Assembly: GCA_050633205.1 (NCBI GenBank)
Contig: JBOEGA010000140.1
Coordinates: forward strand, 1-21,309
Origin: CBDHHC01 sp050633205
GTDB taxonomy: Bacteria; Pseudomonadota; Alphaproteobacteria; Rhizobiales; CBDHHC01
Direction of reading: 5' to 3'
Length of the DNA: 21,309 nt
This document shows positions 15,390 through 21,309 of the stretch, in pieces. The first letter of the stretch is position 1; every line of letters starts with the position of its first letter. The notes under the pieces are model-generated. The model was not told where the DNA came from, did no database searches, and saw nothing but the letters and a program-made list of their open reading frames with translations. The position numbers were made by a program, and so were the translations under genes.

Positions 15390-16454
15390 TTAAATTAGCC
15401 AGCCGTCCTGATAAAGTCTGGTTTTGGATTGATCGAATTTTAAGAATGTGGAGCCGGAAGGGATTTCCTCTTCTTCTCCAACGAGCAGCCTGATTGTTGT
15501 ATCAGCGCTTTTGGTTTCCACGATGCGGTAACGGCCGGTGTCGCTGACTTTGGTGACATTCGCTTCTATGCCTTCTGTGGAGAAGGTAATGAATTCAGGG
15601 CGAATACCGATTTCAAGTTTGTTAGTGCCGTTACTTTTTTCTGCGGAGTTTTCTGTTGCAATGGTTTGGCCGTTAAAGAGGGCCTTTCCGTTGTCCATGT
15701 TACACGGAAGAACGTTCATTCCTGGAGAACCAATAAAGTGACCAACGAATGTGTGTTGGGGTTTTTCGAAGAGTTCAACGGGTGTTCCTATCTGAACAAC
15801 GCGGCCATGGTCCATAACGACGACCTGATCTGCGAAAGTAAGTGCTTCGGTCTGGTCGTGGGTTACGTAGATCATTGTGGTTTTAACGCGCTGATGAAGT
15901 TCTTTCAGCTTTGAGCGCAGTACCCATTTCAGATGCGGGTCAATCACAGTTAGCGGTTCATCAAACAGAAGGGCATTTACATCAGCCCGTACCAAACCGC
16001 GGCCCAGAGAGATTTTCTGCTTTACGTCTGCTGTCAGGCTTTGGGCTCTTTTTTTGAGCAAATCTTCTAGCTCAAGCATTTCCGCAATTTCGGCAACTTT
16101 GGATTTTACTTCAGTTTCTGCGACACCGCGATTGCGCAACGGGAACGCCAGGTTATCGTGTACGGTCATAGTGTCGTAAACGACAGGAAACTGGAAGACC
16201 TGTGCGATATTGCGTCTTTCAGTTGATATGGCTGTTACATCTTTTTTATCGAAGAGGATTTTGCCTTCTGACGGCTTCAGGATGCCAGAGATGATGTTCA
16301 GCAATGTTGTTTTACCACATCCGGAAGGGCCGAGAAGGGCATATGCGCCGCCGTCTTCCCAGTCGATATCCAGTTGTTTCAGGGCCCAGTCTTCCTCGGA
16401 TTTGGGCGAGGGGGTGTAGCTGTGCCTCAGGTTTTCCATTTTTATTTTTGCCAT
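15390..16454 (-). CDS. glpT: Glycerol ABC transporter ATPase GlpT, degenerate signature motif
   Basis: This 354-aa cytosolic nucleotide-binding subunit has a canonical Walker A (G42-PSGCGKTT), Walker B with catalytic Glu166 (FDEPLTVID) and H-loop His199 (YVTHDQTEAL), followed by a TOBE-like regulatory domain (about 240-354). The ABC signature, normally LSGGQ, reads L140-T-A-D-V144, so it cannot act in trans in the normal way. It pairs with GlpS, which has the opposite defect. The ribosome site AAGG lies within the last codons of glpS, five bases before the start, which suggests coupled translation. Confidence 0.93.
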   Translation of the reverse strand: MAKIKMENLRHSYTPSPKSEEDWALKQLDIDWEDGGAYALLGPSGCGKTTLLNIISGILKPSEGKILFDKKDVTAISTERRNIAQVFQFPVVYDTMTVHDNLAFPLRNRGVAETEVKSKVAEIAEMLELEDLLKKRAQSLTADVKQKISLGRGLVRADVNALLFDEPLTVIDPHLKWVLRSKLKELHQRVKTTMIYVTHDQTEALTFADQVVVMDHGRVVQIGTPVELFEKPQHTFVGHFIGSPGMNVLPCNMDNGKALFNGQTIATENSAEKSNGTNKLEIGIRPEFITFSTEGIEANVTKVSDTGRYRIVETKSADTTIRLLVGEEEEIPSGSTFLKFDQSKTRLYQDGWLI

Positions 16455-16459
16455 TTGCC

Positions 16460-17533
16460 TTACCTTCCTGAAGTCACAAATTTACCATTGCTGTCAAAGT
16501 ACAGGCATTTGCTGGTATCAATATTGAAAGGTGCATTGTCACCCAGGTTATAGGCTTTGATGCCATGGAACTGGGATACCCAGGTCAGACCCTGCACATC
16601 AAAATGTATAACACTTTCAGATCCGCTCAATTCTGTAATCAGGACCTGTCCCGTAATCTGATTACCGTTATTTTCTCCAGATGAAGGAGTTATGTGATGA
16701 GGCCGGATGCCCATCGTGTATTCACCGTCAGGCAGCGGTTCAGTAGCGGTTATATTTTTCCACTTTGCAGTGCCATTCAGGATAATGTCTTCTCCGCTTA
16801 CTTTTACTGTTGCAGCGTTGATGGGCGGGTCAGAAAATACTTTTGCGGTGATCAGGTCTGCTGGCTTGCGGTATAGCGTTGAAGTTTCGCCAAACTGGGT
16901 GATGCTGCCTTCGTGCAATGTTGCGGTATGTCCTGCAAGCAGAAGTGCTTCGCTTGGTTCTGTTGTTGCGTATACAACCGTGCATGGTTTATTTGCGAAC
17001 AGTTTTGGCAGTTCGTCGCGTAATTCTTCGCGGAGTTTGAAATCAAGGTTTGCCAGAGGTTCATCAAGCAATATGAGATCAGCTTCCTTGATGAGAGCCC
17101 TTGCAAGCGCTGTACGTTGCTGTTGGCCGCCAGACAGTTCTGCCGGATAACGTTTTAAATAAGGAGTCAGTTTCAGCAGTTCAGCAATTTCGCCAACGCG
17201 CTTTTTGATTTCAGCGGAACCCACGCGTTTAACGCGCAGCGGAGATGCGATATTGTCGTAAACTGAAAAATTCGGATAATTTATGAACTGTTGGTAGACC
17301 ATGGACAGATTACGTTTCTGCACGGAGGTCCCGGTTACGTTCTTTCCATTAAACCAGACTTCGCCGGTTGTAGGGTGGTCGATACCAGCCATAAGCTGCA
17401 TCAGCGTAGTTTTTCCAGACAGGGTCGTTCCCAAAAGAATATTGAAGCCGTTTTCCTGGAGTTTTACGCTGGTGTCATAAATATGGGTTTCGCTTCCCAC
17501 TTTTTTTGTAACGTTTTTTAATTCTAAAGCCAT
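16460..17533 (-). CDS. glpS: Glycerol ABC transporter ATPase GlpS, degenerate Walker A and H-loop
   Basis: This 357-aa nucleotide-binding subunit has an intact signature (L133-SGGQ137) and Walker B (LILLDEP, Asp157/Glu158). The Walker A loop reads GTTLSGKT (35-42), and the H-loop histidine is replaced: YATTEPSEAL puts Thr191 where His is expected. QQFINYP and the TOBE-like C-terminal domain fit the GlpS family. A TTG 21 bases upstream would add seven residues, but ATG 17533 gives the expected MALELKNV start. No strong ribosome site precedes it. A stem-loop separates it from glpV. Confidence 0.92.
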   Translation of the reverse strand: MALELKNVTKKVGSETHIYDTSVKLQENGFNILLGTTLSGKTTLMQLMAGIDHPTTGEVWFNGKNVTGTSVQKRNLSMVYQQFINYPNFSVYDNIASPLRVKRVGSAEIKKRVGEIAELLKLTPYLKRYPAELSGGQQQRTALARALIKEADLILLDEPLANLDFKLREELRDELPKLFANKPCTVVYATTEPSEALLLAGHTATLHEGSITQFGETSTLYRKPADLITAKVFSDPPINAATVKVSGEDIILNGTAKWKNITATEPLPDGEYTMGIRPHHITPSSGENNGNQITGQVLITELSGSESVIHFDVQGLTWVSQFHGIKAYNLGDNAPFNIDTSKCLYFDSNGKFVTSGR

Positions 17534-17569
17534 GTTTTTTAACAAATCCGGCAAATCAAGATGTTATAG

Positions 17570-17609
17570 AAAACCCAGGGAACCTGCGGCTTTGTCCCCT
17601 GGGAGTTTT
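17570..17609 (-). terminator. Stem-loop with T-tract between glpV and glpS
   Basis: Read on the minus strand, CCCAGGG (17603-17597) and CCCTGGG (17580-17574) form a 7-bp GC stem around a 16-base loop. Flanking A's and TTTT can extend it past a small bulge, and the right arm is followed by TTTTCTAT. It lies just after the glpV stop. A leaky terminator or 3'-end-stabilising hairpin here would give more binding protein than membrane subunits, as is common in ABC importer operons. Confidence 0.7.
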
Positions 17610-17631
17610 AACTTGTGCTACTTTGGAAAGT

Positions 17632-19368
17632 CTATTTATTCCAGCGTTTTACAAGTTCGTCATAGTCAACTGTGATGCCTTTTGGCTTCTCGTTGACTTT
17701 TGCTTTTGGAGAGCCTTCTTTGCTCAACCATACTTTTGGATCCTGAGGCTTGTTAAGACGTGGTCCGCAGCCGCCATATACTTTGGCTTTCTTGTCTGCT
17801 GCTTCCATACGGCCCATTACAGTATCCATTTCCTTGGCAAGGCGATCCATTGCCTGCTGTGGAGTGAAGGCACCGGAGTTTACGTCACCGATATTCTGCC
17901 ACCAAAGCTGTGCAAGTTTTGGATAATCAGGAACGTTAATGCCAGTTGGAGACCATCTTACGCGGTCAGGAGAGCGGTAGAATTCAACAAGACCACCAAG
18001 ATTTGGAGCACGTTTTGTGAATGATTCATGGCGAATGTCACTGTCTCTGATTGGCGTCAGACCAACGTGAGTTTTCTTAAGTGACACAGTTTTGGAAACC
18101 ACGAACTGAGCATAAAGCCATGCTGCCTTACGGCGATCAGTTGGAGTTGACTTGAAGAATGTCCATGATCCGGCATCCTGATAACCAAGCTTCTGGCCAT
18201 CTTTCCAGTAAGGTCCATGTGGAGATGGAGCCATGCGCCATAGTGGCTTGCCAGCGTCATCTACAGTGTTGTTACCAGCACTCTTAGGCTCAACCATTGA
18301 AGCGGTGAAAGCAGTGTACCAGAAGATCTGCTGAGCTACGTTACCCTGAGAAAGAGCAGGTAGTGACTGGTAGAAGTCATAGTCAGCAGCACCTGGAGGT
18401 GCGTATTTACGAAGCCATTCGTCCCATTTACGGATTGCATAAACAGCAGCCGGGCCGTTTGTAGCACCACCACGGGAAACGGATGCACCTACAGGGTTAC
18501 AAGAACCTTTTTCCATGCGGATGCCCCATTCGTCGACAGGAACGCCGTTTGGAAGACCTGCAGAACCAGCGCCGGCCATAGAAAGCCATGCGTCAGTCAT
18601 TCTCCAGCCAAGGTCAGGAGCACGTTTACCGTAGTCCATATGGCCGTAGATGCGTTTGCCGTCGATTTCTTTTACATCAACAGAAAAGAACTCAGCAATG
18701 TCTTCGTAAGCAGACCAGTTTACCGGAACACCAAGCTCATAACCGTATTTTGCCTTGAACTTTTTCTTCAGGTCAGGGCGTTTGAACCAGTCATAGCGGA
18801 ACCAGTAAAGGTTAGCGAACTGCTGGTCAGGAAGCTGGTAGATTTTACCATCTGGTCCTGTTGTAAAGGAAATGCCCATGAAGTCTTTGATGTCAAGAGT
18901 TGGCAATGTAACGTCTTTGCCTTCGCCAGCCATCCAGTCTGTCAGGTTAACAGCCAGTTGTAATCTTGAGTGAGTACCAATCAGGTCGGAGTCGTTGATG
19001 TACCCATCATAAAGGTTACGTCCAGTCTGCATTTGTGTCTGAACAGCCTGAACAACCTCACCTTCACCAAGAAGCTGGTGGTTGACTTTAATACCTGTGA
19101 TTTCAAAGAACGCTTTTGCAAGCGTTTTTGATTCATAAGTATGAGTCGGGATTGTTTCAGAGAGGACGTTGATCTCCATACCTTTGAAAGGTTTAGAGGC
19201 GTTTACAAACCATTCCATCTCTTTAATTTGCTGTTCTTTTGTGAGAGTAGATGGAGAAAATTCTTTCTCTACCCATTTTTTAGCCTCGTCCATCCCTGCG
19301 TAGGATGTGCTGACTATAGCAGTACATGCCATAGCAGAAGCGACGAGCCAAAGGCCAGTTTTCTTCAT
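17632..19368 (-). CDS. glpV: Glycerol ABC transporter periplasmic substrate-binding protein GlpV
   Basis: This 578-aa secreted binding protein has a signal peptide (MKKTGLWLVASAMACTAIVSTSYA, likely cut after Ala24 with SYA before the site) that sends it to the periplasm. The mature protein starts GMDEAKKWVEKEFSPS, and its large type-1 fold contains INVLSETIPTHTYESK, LLGEGEVVQAVQTQMQTGRN and many Trp/Tyr residues, as in the GlpV family, at the expected length. It is the first gene of the operon with a strong AGGGAGGA ribosome site (19377-19384), which is consistent with its need for the highest expression. In rhizobia glpV is the last gene of the cluster, so the order differs here. Confidence 0.93.
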   Translation of the reverse strand: MKKTGLWLVASAMACTAIVSTSYAGMDEAKKWVEKEFSPSTLTKEQQIKEMEWFVNASKPFKGMEINVLSETIPTHTYESKTLAKAFFEITGIKVNHQLLGEGEVVQAVQTQMQTGRNLYDGYINDSDLIGTHSRLQLAVNLTDWMAGEGKDVTLPTLDIKDFMGISFTTGPDGKIYQLPDQQFANLYWFRYDWFKRPDLKKKFKAKYGYELGVPVNWSAYEDIAEFFSVDVKEIDGKRIYGHMDYGKRAPDLGWRMTDAWLSMAGAGSAGLPNGVPVDEWGIRMEKGSCNPVGASVSRGGATNGPAAVYAIRKWDEWLRKYAPPGAADYDFYQSLPALSQGNVAQQIFWYTAFTASMVEPKSAGNNTVDDAGKPLWRMAPSPHGPYWKDGQKLGYQDAGSWTFFKSTPTDRRKAAWLYAQFVVSKTVSLKKTHVGLTPIRDSDIRHESFTKRAPNLGGLVEFYRSPDRVRWSPTGINVPDYPKLAQLWWQNIGDVNSGAFTPQQAMDRLAKEMDTVMGRMEAADKKAKVYGGCGPRLNKPQDPKVWLSKEGSPKAKVNEKPKGITVDYDELVKRWNK

Positions 19369-19393
19369 TTCAGATGTCCTCCCTTTAAATTTA

Positions 19394-19500
19394 TCAAATG
19401 AACATTAGTACCAGGGTGCGTTCATTTGTTTTAGTAGAAATAGCGTAATATCGAGCGAAAACGAATGTCAAACGAAAATGTAAAATAGAGCGAGAATCAG
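19394..19500 (-). promoter_or_regulatory. glpV promoter with repeated CAAAYGAAM motifs
   Basis: A consensus -35 TTGACA (19471-19466, minus strand) is followed after 15 bases by TATTAC (19450-19445), a tight but plausible sigma70 pair. TCAAACGAAAAT (19468-19479) overlaps the -35. A variant TCAAATGAACAT lies at 19394-19405, and its inverse (GTTCATTTG) lies at 19420-19428, so CAAATGAAC and GTTCATTTG form a perfect 9-bp inverted repeat with a 16-base spacer. CGARAA also recurs at 19456, 19473 and 19491. The arrangement fits a repressor of the DeoR/GlpR type, whose sites contain TTCG-type half-sites. No glpR gene is in the window, so the regulator is inferred. Confidence 0.6.
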
Positions 19501-19835
19501 GTCAAAAGATGGTCTATGCGACAAAATTGCATACTACTTTAGATTTACGCAATATTTTGAAATAGTTGGTGTTACTGGATCTATTGTACATATATAACAG
19601 TTGTTTATGCTTAATTATTGCCAAATATTGCAGTATTTCGTATGTGCTGCACTGGTCCCGAATTATGGAGTATAACAAAAAACAACCTGTAATACACAGG
19701 GGTAACTGAAAAAATGTCATTTCGAAAAGTTTCGCAATAATTCGAGTTTTGTATATTTCCACACGAGATTGAAGTGTGGCTTTGTTTGTGCTCAAGTGTC
19801 AGCAAATCGGTTTCGTTTCTTATGGAGTAAGATAT
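19501..19835 (+). promoter_or_regulatory. Upstream region of the double-hotdog-like gene
   Basis: This is AT-rich DNA without a supportable gene. A candidate promoter is TTGCCA (19618-19623) with TATGTG (19641-19646), 17 bases apart; the -35 matches five of six, the -10 only three. The spacer holds a near-palindrome AATATTGCAGTATT (19625-19638). A hairpin CCACAC (19759-19764) and GTGTGG (19774-19779) with a 9-base loop lies in the probable leader, about 55 bases before the start codon. GGAG (19824-19827) is eight bases before ATG 19836. Confidence 0.4.
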
Positions 19836-20777
19836 ATGTGTGCTTTTTCTACACCGCTTTCACTGTGTGGACCCTTTCACAGACCAAGACAGATGCTTGA
19901 GGACCAGGTTTATGATGGTCATGCATCTATTCATGATGACAAAATGGCAGAAGATCTTGGCTTTACGGGGGCTCCTATTGAAGGACCAACTCATTTCAGC
20001 CAGTTTATTCCCCTGCTGCATAACATCTATGGAGATGAGTGGTTTGAGCGTGGCTGTATCAGTTCGCATTACCAGAATATGGTTGTTGACGGTGAAGAGG
20101 TTCGTGCATTTGCTGAGCTTAGCTCTGAAAGCAAGATCTGCCGAATATGGGCGGAAAAGCGTGACGGAACTCCTGTTCTTGAAGGGACAGCCAGTATAGG
20201 GCCGGACCATTCGGAAACCATACTGGATGTTCGCCGCAAAAAGCTCAGGCCATCCGATCAGCTTGTTATTCTGTCTGATATGAAAGTGGGAATGAAAGGA
20301 AAAGCGCCTGAAACTGCTATTATGGGTTTTGACCAGCATATGGGTGATCTTTATCCGTTTACTCTCAATAACAAGCTGGCAAAAATTACAGAAAACTCCC
20401 CGTGGTATTCTGAAGCTGAAGGAAAGTCTTCGCCATGGGGGCGAGCGATTATTCCGTTTGAGATGATCAGTGTTCTTGTTGAATATACATCCAAAGAAGC
20501 CGGGTTTCCGAGAAAAGGACCTGCCGTCGGGTTATTTGCAGATCAGGAGATCAAGCTTATCAAGGGGCCTCTGTTTGTTGACCAGCCATACAGGCTTGAA
20601 CGAGAAATAGTTGCAGTTGGTGAAAGTCGCAGAGTTGAGTTTTACTGGACAATGACTAAGGTTTTTGATGAGCAAAGCGGCGACCTGGTTGCGGAATGCC
20701 TGCTGAATCATGCGCTTGTCAAAGCATCTTACGGAAAATATGAAGAAGATGCGAAGGCATTAGGTAAAGAACTGTAA
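19836..20777 (+). CDS. Uncharacterised protein, probable double-hotdog (MaoC-like) fold
   Basis: This 313-aa cytosolic protein has no signal peptide or membrane helices. Residues about 24-120 look like a first hotdog domain (QVYDGHASIHDDKMAEDLGFTG, PIEGPTHFSQF, then strands ending in PVLEGTASIG), and about 200-298 like a second (PFEMISVLVEY, PLFVDQPYRLEREIVAVGESR, FYWTMTKVF). The D-x-x-D-x-x-x-A-x-x-LGF-x-G-A-P pattern recalls MaoC-type dehydratases, but the usual GDxNPxH catalytic motif is absent, so activity on an acyl-CoA or acyl-ACP is only a possibility. ATG 19836 has a clear GGAG ribosome site; the longer frame from GTG 19776 would run through the leader hairpin. It appears to stand alone. 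Confidence 0.6.
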   Translation: MCAFSTPLSLCGPFHRPRQMLEDQVYDGHASIHDDKMAEDLGFTGAPIEGPTHFSQFIPLLHNIYGDEWFERGCISSHYQNMVVDGEEVRAFAELSSESKICRIWAEKRDGTPVLEGTASIGPDHSETILDVRRKKLRPSDQLVILSDMKVGMKGKAPETAIMGFDQHMGDLYPFTLNNKLAKITENSPWYSEAEGKSSPWGRAIIPFEMISVLVEYTSKEAGFPRKGPAVGLFADQEIKLIKGPLFVDQPYRLEREIVAVGESRRVEFYWTMTKVFDEQSGDLVAECLLNHALVKASYGKYEEDAKALGKEL

Positions 20778-20800
20778 TTGTCATAAAAAATGTAATATTA

Positions 20801-20842
20801 GCGCCCGGAAACTAAAGTAAACCTTAGTCTAGTTTCGGGCGT
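20801..20842 (+). terminator. Stem-loop after the double-hotdog-like gene
   Basis: CGCCCGGAAACTA (20802-20814) pairs with TAGTTTCGGGCG (20830-20841) as a 12-bp stem with one bulged G and a 15-base loop, 24 bases after the stop codon. No T-tract follows on the plus strand, so it is a candidate Rho-assisted terminator or mRNA-end hairpin rather than a classical intrinsic one. ACTAA and TTAGT within the loop region could form an alternative inner pairing. Confidence 0.55.
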
Positions 20843-20918
20843 CAGTCTGTATACATATCAATAAAACCCACGAGCTCGTTAATTATATTAAATATAGAAT
20901 TTACCGAGGGAGAACCTA

Positions 20919-21309
20919 ATGGGTTTTTTTGATTATCGTGGAGAAGATAATGCAGAGTTGATTGGTGAAGCCTATCAGCTTGCTGCCTATACTTCGACAA
21001 CTTTGGGTACATCTGTGCCTGATGGCTGGGAAGTTCTCAGTCCAAGTGATCTTGGTCTGAGCACTCTTCGCCTCGATGCTTATGGTTATTTTACAGATGA
21101 CGGCGGGGCCTGGGGCGGACAGGCCAAGGTGCTTGTTAAAAAAGATGCTTCAGGTCAGGTTGAGCAGATTGCAATCAGTTATGCTGCAACGAATGATCTG
21201 CTGGATATCTACGCCTATACGGGTCTTTATATCGGCACTTATGACAATGCTTTTGACTATCTTCAGGATGCTGTTGCTGAATATGCCCAGGATAATGGTG
21301 TCAGTGGTT
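20919..21309 (+). CDS. Family I.3-like secreted lipase/esterase, 5' part
   Basis: The frame starts at ATG 20919 after a strong ribosome site (GAGGGAG, 20906-20912) and is still open at the window end, giving about 130 residues. The N-terminus MGFFDYRG, the WEVLSPSDLGL segment, the G-G-Q-A-K-V-L-V-K-K-D-x-x-G strand pair and DAVAEYAQDNGVSG match the start of family I.3 lipases and polyurethanases. Those enzymes carry C-terminal RTX repeats and leave by a type I secretion system without a signal peptide, and none is seen here. The nucleophile (GHSLGG) would come shortly after the cut. Where family members read FRGT or FRGTND, this one reads SYAATND, and it lacks the lid-region insertion of Pseudomonas lipases. 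Activity is therefore uncertain. Confidence 0.7.
   Translation, partial: MGFFDYRGEDNAELIGEAYQLAAYTSTTLGTSVPDGWEVLSPSDLGLSTLRLDAYGYFTDDGGAWGGQAKVLVKKDASGQVEQIAISYAATNDLLDIYAYTGLYIGTYDNAFDYLQDAVAEYAQDNGVSG

Noticed and set aside
17534..17554. TTG start adding seven residues to GlpS
   Set aside because: The family start MALEL aligns with ATG 17533, and the extra residues have no support.
19776..19835. GTG start adding 20 residues to the double-hotdog-like protein
   Set aside because: The extension runs through a hairpin arm and lacks a ribosome site; ATG 19836 has GGAG at a good distance.
1..21309. CRISPR arrays, tRNA or rRNA genes, insertion sequences, prophage or defence genes
   Set aside because: I looked for regularly spaced repeats, clover-leaf or rRNA-like segments, transposase/integrase motifs and terminal repeats and found none.

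Overview
The window looks like chromosomal DNA from a moderate-to-low-GC (by eye mid-40s percent) Gram-negative bacterium, most likely a marine-type alphaproteobacterium. The reasons are a GlpSTPQV-type glycerol ABC operon with its DUF2160 membrane protein, an alphaproteobacterial-style Cys-containing peptidoglycan-binding-like domain, a bactofilin and a single-chain pyruvate carboxylase. The genus cannot be named from sequence alone. I see no rRNA, tRNA, CRISPR array, insertion sequence or prophage.

Layout. (1) 1-3552, plus strand, cell envelope/cytoskeleton: the 3' end of a DUF2164 gene; a bactofilin with a strong terminator; a 499-aa membrane-anchored coiled-coil protein with a peptidoglycan-binding-like domain and a C-terminal twin CX3C motif; and a five-helix membrane protein. 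(2) 3607-4616, a divergent redox pair: a peroxiredoxin-like gene (minus) and an ArsR-type regulator (plus) share a 140-bp promoter region with a perfect inverted repeat that carries TTGAAC in each arm. (3) 4718-6114, plus strand: a YihY/BrkB membrane protein and a small metallophosphoesterase. (4) 6117-9420, minus strand, a closely spaced run in transcription order: succinate-semialdehyde dehydrogenase (gabD), GDP-L-fucose synthase (fcl) and a voltage-gated cation channel whose filter reads TLEGWSD. (5) 9936-13376, plus strand: pyruvate carboxylase, divergent from gabD across about 515 bp. (6) 13386-19368, minus strand: the glycerol ABC importer in transcription order glpV, glpS, glpT, glpP, glpQ, then a DUF2160 gene. 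(7) 19836 to the end, plus strand: a double-hotdog-like protein of unknown role, then the 5' part of a family I.3-like secreted lipase cut by the window edge.

How the genes fit together. The glycerol importer and pyruvate carboxylase meet tail to tail at a perfect 12-bp-arm palindrome that contains both stop codons. They also connect metabolically: glycerol is converted to pyruvate and pyruvate carboxylase makes oxaloacetate. SSADH feeds the TCA cycle with succinate. The two importer ATPases carry complementary defects, which predicts one working and one degenerate ATP site. No glycerol kinase, glycerol-3-phosphate dehydrogenase or glpR lies in the window.

The best leads are the channel, whose filter has the glycine linked to native prokaryotic Ca2+ selectivity; the ArsR/peroxiredoxin switch; the coiled-coil/twin-CX3C protein beside the bactofilin; the shared-stop palindrome; and the repeated CAAAYGAAM motif around the glpV promoter. 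I do not see a clearly new multi-gene defence or mobile system.
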